The notes beneath the pieces are model-generated. The model did no database searches. It was not told where the DNA came from and saw only the letters and a program-made list of their open reading frames with translations. 64,000 nucleotides of DNA from Ardenticatenaceae bacterium (GTDB lineage: Bacteria > Chloroflexota > Anaerolineae > Promineifilales > Promineifilaceae), in NCBI GenBank assembly GCA_020634415.1, contig JACKBT010000007.1:62001-126000 (forward strand), written 5' to 3'. Within the stretch, counting starts at the first letter, position 1. Each line of letters begins with the position of its first letter. The position numbers and the translations under genes were made by a program. Shown here in pieces: positions 26,001 through 33,101 of the stretch.

Positions 26001-26930
26001 CCGCTTCTCACGGCGACGGTGGCGGAGTTGGAGGCGGCGTGGTGCGGCGCAGCCGATTTACGATTGACGATTGACGATTTACGATTGGGATCGTCACAGC
26101 AAGCGACCAATCGTAAATCCAAAATCGTAAATCGTAAATCACCGAAGGTGCTTATTCTCCACGCCAATGGCAGCAACCGCGACGATGATGCGGCGTTGGC
26201 GTGTGAGTTGGCGGGGGGTGTGCCAGAGATTGTGCATATGAATCAGTTGTTGGCGGGGGAGCGGCGGCTGGCGGATTATCATATGCTGGTGGTTCCGGGG
26301 GGCTTTTCGTATGGGGATGATTTGGGGGCGGGGGTGTTGTGGGCGTTGGATTTGCAATACCGTTTTGAGGAGGAGGTGCGGGCGTTTGTGGCAAACGGCC
26401 GTCCGGTGCTGGGTATTTGTAATGGCTTTCAGACGTTGGTGAAGGCGGGGCTTTTGGAAACGCAAAGAGGCAAAGAGGCAGAGGCGCGGAGAATAACGCG
26501 TCAATTGACGTTGACGTTTAATGAGCGGGGGCATTTTGAGTGCAGGTGGGTTTATTTGCAGCCGAATGTGAACAGCCATTGTTTGTTTACGCAGGGGCTG
26601 GATGAGTTGATTTATTGCCCGGTGGCGCATGGTGAGGGGCGGTTGATGGTGGCGGATGGGGAAACGGCCGATTACCTGCAAGCGAATAACTTGATTACCC
26701 TCACCTATGCCGGTCCAGTCTCCAGTCCCCAGTCTCCAGTCCCCTATCCCTTCAACCCCAACGGCTCAACCCTCAACATTGCTGGTCTCACCAACGAAGC
26801 GGGCAATGTCATGGGACTGATGCCCCATCCCGAAAATCATATTTTCCCCTGGCAGCATCCGCGCCATCATCGGGGGGAGAAGGGGATGTTGGGGCTGCGG
26901 TTGTTTGAGAATGGGGTGAAGAATGCTTGA
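23076..26930 (+). CDS. purL: Phosphoribosylformylglycinamidine synthase, fused PurS-PurL-PurQ type
   Basis: 1284 residues. It turns FGAR, glutamine and ATP into FGAM (step 4 of purine synthesis). The N-terminal ~190 residues contain two PurS-like repeats. The synthetase core follows ([30 protein letters not shown]). From about 1022 comes a glutaminase domain, with the nucleophile in GICNGFQ near residue 1114 and the His/Glu pair in MPHPENH. At least five fold-back repeats are read through in frame, mainly in linkers, giving segments such as TRDWRLEIG and [10 protein letters not shown]. The stop codon touches another repeat. Confidence 0.96.
   Translation: [1284 protein letters not shown]
23282..23345. 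repeat. Fold-back repeat in purL (1), GGAGACT family
   Basis: GAGACTAGGGACTGGAGACT units face CTCCAGTCTCCAGTC units. It is in frame and encodes about 21 residues between the two PurS-like parts. Confidence 0.85.
24856..24919. repeat. Tandem repeats in purL (2)
   Basis: GAGGGGC units are followed by GATTACGCATTACGTATGACGC units. The tract is in frame and encodes a linker after the [10 protein letters not shown] segment. Confidence 0.65.
25091..25159. repeat. Fold-back repeat in purL (3), GGAGACT family
   Basis: Three GAGACTG units face CTAGTCTCTAGTCCCCAGTC units. In frame it encodes [10 protein letters not shown] and SLVSSPQSP. Confidence 0.85.
26054..26140. repeat. Fold-back repeat in purL (4), GATTTACGATT family
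   Basis: GATTTACGATTGACGATT units face AATCGTAAATC units. It lies in frame at the joint between the synthetase and glutaminase domains. Confidence 0.85.
26459..26482. repeat. Half repeat in purL (5), ACGCAAAG family
   Basis: ACGCAAAGAGGCAAAGAGGC matches one arm of the ACGCAAAGGCG family. It is in frame inside the glutaminase domain ([11 protein letters not shown]). Confidence 0.6.
26713..26744. repeat. Half repeat in purL (6), CCAGTCT family
   Basis: Tandem CCAGTCTCCAGTCCC units without the facing arm. It is in frame near the C-terminus ([13 protein letters not shown]). Confidence 0.65.
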
Positions 26931-27005
26931 CGCAAAGGCGCGAAGGCGCGAAGGGGCGCAAAGTTTTTTACTTTGCGTTTCTTTGCATCTTTGCACCTTT
27001 GCGTC
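26929..27005. repeat. Fold-back repeat, ACGCAAAGGCG family, between purL and purC
   Basis: GACGCAAAGGCGCGAAGGCG units face CTTTGCATCTTTGCACC units. It begins at the purL stop codon and ends 14 bases before the purC start, so it fills the whole gap. Confidence 0.85.
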
Positions 27006-27019
27006 GAAATGAAAGGGTT

Positions 27020-28015
27020 ATGCTAACACACGAAGAATTATTAGCCGCTGTGCCGCGCTGTTTGGCGGGTACGGATTTTGTGGAGTTGGGGGAGAAGTAT
27101 GAAGGGAAGGTGCGGGATGTGTATGTGCGGGATGGGGAGCGGGTGCTGATTACGACGGATCGGGTGTCGGCGTTTGACCGGGTGTTGGGGCTGATTCCGT
27201 TTAAGGGGCAAGTGTTGAATCAGTTGAGCGCGTGGTGGTTTGAGCAAACGGCCGATCTTGTCGCCAATCACGTCATCGCCATACCCGATCCTAATGTGAC
27301 GATTGCGGTGGAGGCGGAGCCGCTGCCGGTGGAGGTGGTGGTGCGCGGCTATATTACGGGGGTGACGACGACGTCGCTGTGGTATTTGTATGAGCGGGGG
27401 GACAGACGGCCGTATGGGATTCCGCTGCCTGATGGTTTGCGGAAGAATGACCCGCTGCCGCAGCCGATTATTACGCCGACGACGAAGGCGGCTCAGGGGC
27501 AGCATGATGAGCGGCTAACGCGGGAGGAGATTTTGACGCAGGGGTTGATCGCACCGGAGTTGTGGGCGGAGATTGAGCAGACGGCTTTGGCGTTGTTTGC
27601 GCGGGGGCAAGCGGTGGCGGCGCAGGCGGGGCTGATTTTGGTGGATACGAAGTATGAGATGGGGTTGGTGAACGGCCGTCTCACCCTCATAGACGAAATC
27701 CACACGCCCGATTCCAGCCGCTATTGGATTGCGAATGAGACAAGACCTCCGAGGTTTGCCAAACCTCGGAGGTCTGAGAGCGGCGAGCCGGAGAACTTCG
27801 ACAAAGAGTTCATGCGGAAATGGTTTGCGGCGCAGGGGTATCGGGGTGAAGGTGTGCCGCCGACGATGCCGGCTGAGTTTGTGGCGCAGATCGCGGCGCG
27901 GTATATTGCGGCGTATGAGAGGCTGACGGGGCAGGAGTTTGTGCCGGGTGAGCAGCCTGTGGTGGAGCGGATAAGGAAGAATTTGACGCAAAGACGCGAA
28001 GGCGCAAAGGGTTAA
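27020..28015 (+). CDS. purC: SAICAR synthetase (phosphoribosylaminoimidazole-succinocarboxamide synthase)
   Basis: 331 residues from ATG 27020; an upstream start would be repeat-encoded. It joins aspartate to CAIR using ATP. Motifs: GKVRDVY, TTDRVSAFDRVL, VEVVVRGYITG and LVDTKYEMGL. The segment TRPPRFAKPRRSE comes from a palindrome inside the gene (27741-27774), and the last residues (LTQRREGAKG) and the stop lie in the left arm of the next repeat. Both lie outside the catalytic core. It follows purL in the same operon. Confidence 0.96.
   Translation: MLTHEELLAAVPRCLAGTDFVELGEKYEGKVRDVYVRDGERVLITTDRVSAFDRVLGLIPFKGQVLNQLSAWWFEQTADLVANHVIAIPDPNVTIAVEAEPLPVEVVVRGYITGVTTTSLWYLYERGDRRPYGIPLPDGLRKNDPLPQPIITPTTKAAQGQHDERLTREEILTQGLIAPELWAEIEQTALALFARGQAVAAQAGLILVDTKYEMGLVNGRLTLIDEIHTPDSSRYWIANETRPPRFAKPRRSESGEPENFDKEFMRKWFAAQGYRGEGVPPTMPAEFVAQIAARYIAAYERLTGQEFVPGEQPVVERIRKNLTQRREGAKG
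27741..27774. repeat. Palindrome inside purC
   Basis: GACCTCCGAGGTTT and its exact complement face each other around a 3-base loop; one more matching pair can be added at the ends. It is read in frame and adds about 10 residues before the conserved FDKEF segment. Confidence 0.8.
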
Positions 28016-28474
28016 AAGAAAAAATGAGACGTGGTAAGGAAATTGCCAAGACTCCAGAAGATGCTTTGAGTTATGAAATCGTTGGAGCAGCCATCGAGGT
28101 ACATAAGGCTCTGGGTGGGCCAGGGTTATTAGAGAGCATTTATGAAGAAGCAATGGTATGGGAGTTGCAAGATCGTGGTATAGCTGTAGAGCGGCAGGTG
28201 GAAGTGCCTGTTTACTATAAAGGACATTTATTGGGAACATCACTAAAGGTTGATTTGCTCGTAGAAAAGTTGGTTATCCTCGAAAATAAATCAGTGACGA
28301 TTTACAATCCTATTTTTGAAGCACAAACACTCACCTACCTACGTCTGACAAACCTTAAACTCGGTCTTGTTATTAATTTTGGTGAGCAATATGTCAAAAA
28401 CGGAATTCATCGTGTCGCCAATAAGCTTTAACCTTTTTCCTTTGCGTTTCTTTGCCCCATTGCGTCTTTGCGTC
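27985..28474. mobile_element. Fold-back element of the ACGCAAAGGCG family with a gene between its arms
   Basis: The left arm (GACGCAAAGACGCGAAGGCG, 27985-28010) lies at the end of purC. The right arm (CTTTGCGTTTCTTTGCC and on to TTTGCGTC, 28432-28474) lies 20 bases before purE. Between them is the GxxExxY gene. Other members of this family have only a short loop. Confidence 0.65.
28024..28431 (+). CDS. GxxExxY protein (PD-(D/E)XK nuclease-like fold)
   Basis: 135 residues. The name-giving motif G34LLE37SIY40 is followed by a PD-(D/E)XK-like pattern with Asp77 (KVDLLV), Glu87 and Lys89 (ILENKS). The family is predicted to be nuclease-related and its job is unknown. It has no part in purine synthesis, but sits between purC and purE inside the arms of a fold-back repeat. 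It lacks ACGGCCGT and is richer in A+T than its neighbours, which suggests acquisition. Confidence 0.88.
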   Translation: MRRGKEIAKTPEDALSYEIVGAAIEVHKALGGPGLLESIYEEAMVWELQDRGIAVERQVEVPVYYKGHLLGTSLKVDLLVEKLVILENKSVTIYNPIFEAQTLTYLRLTNLKLGLVINFGEQYVKNGIHRVANKL

Positions 28475-28494
28475 AAAAAAATTGAGGAGGAAAC

Positions 28495-28989
28495 ATGAGT
28501 AAGCAGATTTTGGTGGGTGTGATTATGGGGAGTACGTCGGATTGGGAGACGATGCGAGAGGCAACGGCCGTTCTGGCAGACTTTGGCGTGCCGTATGAAG
28601 CCGAGGTTGTGTCGGCGCACCGCACACCGGGCAAGATGGCGGATTATGCGGCGAGTGCGGCGGGGCGGGGTTTGGACGTGATTATTGCGGGGGCGGGTGG
28701 CGCGGCGCATTTGCCGGGGATGGTGGCGGCGCAAACCACTGTGCCGGTGCTGGGCGTGCCTGTGCAGAGTCGCACCTTGAATGGGCTGGATTCGCTGCTT
28801 TCGATTGTACAGATGCCAGGGGGCATACCGGTGGGGACGCTGGCGATTGGCCGAGCGGGAGCGAAGAATGCGGCGTTGTTGGCGATTGCCATTTTGGGGA
28901 ATAAGTATCCTGAATATCGGGAGAAGTTGGAGCAGTTTCGGCAAGCACAAACAGAAAAAGTTTTAGGCGATAAATTGCCACCTGTTTGA
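28495..28989 (+). CDS. purE: N5-CAIR mutase (PurE)
   Basis: 164 residues. It moves the carboxyl group of N5-CAIR to give CAIR. Motifs: [10 protein letters not shown] at the start, [10 protein letters not shown] and [16 protein letters not shown]. It works after PurK, encoded 1 kb downstream. GAGGAGGAAAC gives a strong ribosome binding site. The gap to purK, normally short in purEK operons, is filled by two membrane protein genes and a purK fragment. Confidence 0.96.
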   Translation: MSKQILVGVIMGSTSDWETMREATAVLADFGVPYEAEVVSAHRTPGKMADYAASAAGRGLDVIIAGAGGAAHLPGMVAAQTTVPVLGVPVQSRTLNGLDSLLSIVQMPGGIPVGTLAIGRAGAKNAALLAIAILGNKYPEYREKLEQFRQAQTEKVLGDKLPPV

Positions 28990-29012
28990 GTTGAAGTAGT
29001 GACCAAGATCAG

Positions 29013-29474
29013 ATGATTAATAGATTCACTTCCATGCAGAAACTTGACAAAGAAGCCCTCAAATTGTCAGTTGTTTATTTGGTTTCCTATTTTGCTTTTG
29101 ACCAAATTTGGGCATGGCTTTTTGAGCTATTGAACTGGTCTAATTCACAAGACTTGTTGAGCATGGAACGAACGGCCGTAAATAGTAATGATTTTGCGGA
29201 TTTGTATGCCAAAGTAGTCGCTTCAGTGCTCATCTTATTTTTGTACGGGATCACAATTTATTGTGTGGCACAGTTGATTCAGCGGTTTGATAACGGCACA
29301 CATTTTGGTTATTTGGCTGCTTTACGTTGGGCACTGGCTGGATTGGGGTTTTCTTTGAATGCTTTTACTGATTTGTTAGGTGGGTATTGGAGTACGTTTG
29401 GGACATTGTTTTTTCTGGTTGTGCCTTATTGGCTTGTTTTCAGAAAACTAGCTTGGCCCGTTGCAAAATCATGA
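29013..29474 (+). CDS. Hypothetical four-helix membrane protein
   Basis: 153 residues, not recognised. About four hydrophobic helices (VVYLVSYFAFDQIWAWLF; VVASVLILFLYGITIYCVAQ; ALRWALAGLGFSLNAF; FGTLFFLVVPYWLVF). It is A+T-rich compared with the purine genes. Its stop overlaps the ATG of the truncated purK copy (ATGA), which suggests the two once formed a coupled pair. Confidence 0.6.
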   Translation: MINRFTSMQKLDKEALKLSVVYLVSYFAFDQIWAWLFELLNWSNSQDLLSMERTAVNSNDFADLYAKVVASVLILFLYGITIYCVAQLIQRFDNGTHFGYLAALRWALAGLGFSLNAFTDLLGGYWSTFGTLFFLVVPYWLVFRKLAWPVAKS

Positions 29475-29581
29475 ACAAAATTCTACCAACATCAACAATA
29501 GGTATTCTCGGTAGTGGGCAACTGGGGCGGATGCTGGCTTTGGCGGTGTTAAGGAATAAACTGCCAGAAATAACGAATTAA
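29471..29581 (+). pseudogene. purK: Truncated 5' copy of purK
   Basis: A 36-residue frame whose first ~24 residues (LPTSTIGILGSGQLGRML) match the start of the intact purK at 30026. The DNA differs mostly at third positions, then similarity ends near 29545 and the frame stops. It lacks the ATP-grasp domain and cannot be an enzyme. It marks an insertion or recombination that placed the next membrane protein gene in front of a complete purK. Confidence 0.8.
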
Positions 29582-29591
29582 GGGGAAAGCG

Positions 29592-30011
29592 ATGTATTTA
29601 GGAATGATTGCAGTGATGATGTTCGTTGCTTTATCTATGTGGCAATATCATCAGAAAATTCAAAATGAATATTTTCTTGATGATGCCGAAAGGCGAATTT
29701 TGTTTCCACAAACCATTGCCTTATCAGTTCTTTTGTTAACTTTTGTTTTGTCAGCAGGTTTTACACTAACTGAGTCTCATCCAGTTAATCCTGCCATTTG
29801 GGTTTGGCTTATGTGTTTGATGCTTGTGTTTATTGGTGCTAGTTCAATCAAAAACAAGGTGAGTGTAGTAAGACGGCGTATGCATCAACCGCCGAAGGGG
29901 AATGAGGCAGTTTTTTGGGGAATTATATTGATTATTTTGGCTGTTGTTTTGGTTGTCAAATATTATCAATGTAGCTATGCGTTTCTGCCGCTTTTTGGTG
30001 AATGTAGTTAA
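29592..30011 (+). CDS. Small membrane protein, family shared with the gene at 36167
   Basis: 139 residues with about four hydrophobic helices. The segment FIGASSIKNKVSVV, a PPKG-type loop and a last helix match the protein at 36167-36595 (YIGISSIKNKVTIV, PPRGK). The family is not recognised. AAGGGGAAAGCG gives a ribosome binding site. It lies between the purK fragment and the intact purK and is probably imported cargo. Confidence 0.6.
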   Translation: MYLGMIAVMMFVALSMWQYHQKIQNEYFLDDAERRILFPQTIALSVLLLTFVLSAGFTLTESHPVNPAIWVWLMCLMLVFIGASSIKNKVSVVRRRMHQPPKGNEAVFWGIILIILAVVLVVKYYQCSYAFLPLFGECS

Positions 30012-30025
30012 TCAGTTTTTTGACG

Positions 30026-31219
30026 ATGAAAATTCAACCAACATCAACAATAGGCATACTCGGCAGTGGGCAGTTGGGGCGGATGCTGGTGGTGGCGGCG
30101 CGGCAGATGGGGTATGGGGTGCAGGTGTTGTCGCCAGGGCGGGATACGCCGACGGGACAGGTGGCGGATGTGGAGGTGGTGGCGGCTTATGAGGATTTGG
30201 TCGCGGTACGCGCCTTTGCCCAGGCGGTGGATGTGGTGACGTATGAGTTTGAGAATGTGCCAGCGAATACGGCCGTTACTTGCACCCACTACGCCCCACT
30301 TCGACCGGGCGCACACGTCCTGCGCGTGGCCCAAAATCGGCTGCGCGAGAAGCAGTTTATGCGCGACAATGATTTGCCGGTGACTGATTATGCCGAAGTG
30401 AATTCGTTGGCCGATTTGGAGGTGGGGCTGACGGTGGTGGGTTGTCCGGCGGTGTTGAAGACGGCCGTTTCCGGCTACGATGGCAAGGGGCAGGTGAAAA
30501 TCAATCAGCCGGAGGAGGCGGCGGCGGCGTGGGCGGCGATGAAGGGAAGGACGGCCGTTCTGGAAGCGTGGGTGGATTTTGAGCGGGAGGTGTCGGTGGT
30601 GGCGGCGCGAGGGCTGGATGGGGCCTTTGCCCATTATGGCCTGATTGAAAATACGCATGAGAACCACATTTTGGATGTGTCGGTGGCGCCGGTGTTGGTG
30701 GGGAGTGTGGTGGAGGAAACGGCCGTTGCCTATGTACGCCATTTGTTGGAAAGGCTGGATGTGGTGGGTGTGTTGTGCGTGGAGTTTTTCTTGAAGGCCA
30801 ACGGCGAACTGCTCATCAACGAGATTGCGCCGCGTCCACACAATTCGGGGCATTTGACGATTGAGGGCTGTGTGACGAGCCAGTTTGAGCAGCAGTTGCG
30901 GGCTGTTTGCGGCCTGCCGTTGGGCGATACCAGTTATGTGCGGCCGGTGGCGATGGCGAATTTGTTGGGGGATTTGTGGTTTGACAATAAACGCAAAGGC
31001 GCAGAGACGCAAAGAAAAGAGCTGGATTGGACGGCCGTTCTCCAAGACCCATACGTCAAATTGCATTTGTATGGCAAGGCCGAAGCACGACCGGGTCGTA
31101 AAATGGGTCATTTGACGGCGTTGGGGGAGACGGTGGCAGAGGCGGAGGAAAGGGTGAGAGCAGCGAGAGAGAGATTGAAAGAAGAAATTGACGCAAAGGC
31201 GCAAAGGCGCAAAGAATGA
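30026..31219 (+). CDS. purK: N5-CAIR synthetase (PurK)
   Basis: 397 residues from ATG 30026; a TTG at 30020 is less likely. It joins bicarbonate to AIR using ATP. Motifs: GILGSGQLGRMLVVAARQMG, then the ATP-grasp core (AVLKTAVSGYDGKGQ, LLINEIAPRPHNSGH). Two repeats of the ACGCAAAGGCG family are translated: NKRKGAETQRKE in the middle and the C-terminal tail DAKAQRRKE. Both are outside conserved motifs. Five ACGGCCGT copies lie in the gene. Confidence 0.95.
   Translation: MKIQPTSTIGILGSGQLGRMLVVAARQMGYGVQVLSPGRDTPTGQVADVEVVAAYEDLVAVRAFAQAVDVVTYEFENVPANTAVTCTHYAPLRPGAHVLRVAQNRLREKQFMRDNDLPVTDYAEVNSLADLEVGLTVVGCPAVLKTAVSGYDGKGQVKINQPEEAAAAWAAMKGRTAVLEAWVDFEREVSVVAARGLDGAFAHYGLIENTHENHILDVSVAPVLVGSVVEETAVAYVRHLLERLDVVGVLCVEFFLKANGELLINEIAPRPHNSGHLTIEGCVTSQFEQQLRAVCGLPLGDTSYVRPVAMANLLGDLWFDNKRKGAETQRKELDWTAVLQDPYVKLHLYGKAEARPGRKMGHLTALGETVAEAEERVRAARERLKEEIDAKAQRRKE
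30990..31018. repeat. Half repeat in purK, ACGCAAAGGCG family
   Basis: ACGCAAAGGCGCAGAGACGC without the facing arm, read in frame. Confidence 0.65.
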
Positions 31220-31269
31220 GAAAAGGGAAAAAATCTTTGCGCCCCTTCCATTCTTTGCGCCTTTGCGTC
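31190..31269. repeat. Fold-back repeat, ACGCAAAGGCG family, end of purK to purF
   Basis: Three units of GCAAAGGC face TTTGCGCC units. The left arm encodes the last residues and the stop of purK. The right arm ends 26 bases before the purF start. Confidence 0.85.
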
Positions 31270-31294
31270 GAAAATTTCCGTTTTGGAGAAAATG

Positions 31295-32788
31295 ATGAAC
31301 GACATTTTATTTGACGATGACAAGATGCACGATGAATGTGGGGTGGTGGGGGTGTATGCGCCAGGGCGGGAGGTGGCGCGGCTGGCTTTTTTTGGGCTGT
31401 ATGCCTTGCAGCATCGCGGGCAGGAGAGTGCGGGCGTTGCCACGAGTGATGGCACGATGGCTTACAGCCACAAGGGCATGGGGCTGGTGGCGCAGGTGTT
31501 TAATGAGGAGAATTTACGGCCGTTAAAAGGCCATCTCGGTATCGGGCAAAACCGCTACTCGACGACCGGTTCTTCCCACGTGCGCAACGCCCAGCCCTAT
31601 CTGATCGAGACGATTTATGGGCCGTTGGGTGTGGCCCACAATGGCAATCTGACCAACGCGCTCCATTTGCGCTATCAACTGCTCAAGCGCGGCGTGGGGC
31701 TTTCCTCCACCAGCGACAGCGAGGTGATTACCCAGATTTTGGCCGCGCCCGCCGATGTGTGGTCGGGGTTGGAGGCTATTCATGGGCATGAGGATGATCG
31801 CTGGGTGGCACGGCTGCGCTCGTTTATGCAGGTGGCGGATGGGGCCTATTCGCTGACGGTTTTGACGCGCAATGCGGTGTATGCGGTGCGGGATCCGCGG
31901 GGATTACGGCCGTTATGCCTGGGCCATCTGGAAAATGGCGGCTACGTGGTGGCCTCCGAAACCTGCGCTTTGCACACCATTGGCGCGGAACTGCTGCGCG
32001 AGGTTCGTCCCGGCGAGATTTTGCGCATTGATGAGAACGGCCTGACCTCCTTTGACGGCGTTGAGCCAAAGGATCGGGCCTTGTGCATCTTTGAATATGT
32101 CTATTTTGCTCGGCCCGATTCGCTGTTTGAAGGGCAGAGCATTCATGAGGTGCGGCAGCAGTTGGGACGGCAGTTGGCGCGGGAAGCGCCGGCCGATGTG
32201 GATGTGATTATCGGTGTGCCCGACTCGGCCACACCGGCGGCGATTGGCTATGGGCTGGAACTGGGCATTCCTTACAGCGAGGGGCTGACGAAGAACCGCT
32301 ATATCGGCCGTACCTTCATCCAGCCTGACGACCAATTACGCAAAGAGGGCGTGAAGCTCAAATACAATCCGCTCTTTGCCAATTTGAAGGGCAAGCGGGT
32401 GGTGATGGTGGATGATTCGATTGTGCGCGGCAATACGGCCGGGCCGTTAGTGCAGTTGTTGCGCGATGGCGGCGCGGCCGAAGTGCATGTACGTGTTTCC
32501 TCGCCGCCGGTGCGTTACCCCTGCTTCATGGGCATTGACATGGCGACCAAGAAGGAGCTAATCGCCCATCAGTTGGACATTAACGGGATTTGTGAACGAA
32601 TTGGTGCGGACAGTGTGGCTTATTTAAGCCTGGATGGGATGGAACGGGCGGTGCAAGAGGCGATTAAACATGAAAACGGCCACTGCACGGCCTGCTTCTC
32701 CGGTGATTATCCGCTGCCGATTCCTGAATGGCTTTTTAGTGAAGATCGGCAGCAGGAGAAGTTGATTTTTGAGAGTATGTGGGGGTAA
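31295..32788 (+). CDS. purF: Amidophosphoribosyltransferase (PurF)
   Basis: 497 residues from ATG 31295, chosen for its spacing from GGAG; ATG 31292 is equally in frame. It makes phosphoribosylamine from PRPP and glutamine, the first step of the pathway. An N-terminal propeptide of about 14 residues precedes the nucleophile Cys (HDECGVVGVYAP). The glutaminase domain has NRYSTTGSSH, and the PRPP site is VMVDDSIVRGNT. The C-terminal cysteines (CTACFSGDYP) fit the Fe-S-containing class of PurF. Confidence 0.96.
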   Translation: MNDILFDDDKMHDECGVVGVYAPGREVARLAFFGLYALQHRGQESAGVATSDGTMAYSHKGMGLVAQVFNEENLRPLKGHLGIGQNRYSTTGSSHVRNAQPYLIETIYGPLGVAHNGNLTNALHLRYQLLKRGVGLSSTSDSEVITQILAAPADVWSGLEAIHGHEDDRWVARLRSFMQVADGAYSLTVLTRNAVYAVRDPRGLRPLCLGHLENGGYVVASETCALHTIGAELLREVRPGEILRIDENGLTSFDGVEPKDRALCIFEYVYFARPDSLFEGQSIHEVRQQLGRQLAREAPADVDVIIGVPDSATPAAIGYGLELGIPYSEGLTKNRYIGRTFIQPDDQLRKEGVKLKYNPLFANLKGKRVVMVDDSIVRGNTAGPLVQLLRDGGAAEVHVRVSSPPVRYPCFMGIDMATKKELIAHQLDINGICERIGADSVAYLSLDGMERAVQEAIKHENGHCTACFSGDYPLPIPEWLFSEDRQQEKLIFESMWG

Positions 32789-32823
32789 TGAATGGTCAAT
32801 TGTCAATTTGCAAGAGGGCTTGT

Positions 32824-33072
32824 TCAGGTGTGTAAATGGTGATGGCTGTAGCAGCGTTCATCCACTAGCCACTGCTCGATTTCGTCATCAGTCGGAATTG
32901 GACGATTTGAATGTTTGCTGATCAAACCAAATGCTCTTTCTGCGGTCTGTTTCGGCGTGAACTCAGCCGAATCCGTCAAATCGCTCAAAATCTCTTGCAC
33001 CAGTTTGAGGCGATGAGCAGTAGGCCATGTTTGAACGGCTTTGACAATAGTTTCATGGGTTAATGTTTGCAT
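32824..33072 (-). CDS. Orphan antitoxin-like small protein
   Basis: 82 residues from the ATG at 33072. The start (LTHETIVKAVQTWPTAHRLKLVQEILSDL) is helical, and the end (PTDDEIEQWLVDERC) matches the tail of small proteins that usually precede PIN-type toxins. No toxin gene adjoins it. It runs against the purine genes between purF and purD and is probably an insertion. Toxin-antitoxin membership is inferred only. Confidence 0.55.
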   Translation of the reverse strand: MQTLTHETIVKAVQTWPTAHRLKLVQEILSDLTDSAEFTPKQTAERAFGLISKHSNRPIPTDDEIEQWLVDERCYSHHHLHT

Positions 33073-33101
33073 AAAGGTATTATAACGATTTAGGACACAC
33101 A

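Noticed and set aside
26927..27019. purC start at 26927
   Set aside because: The added 31 residues are encoded by the ACGCAAAGGCG repeat; homology begins at 27020.
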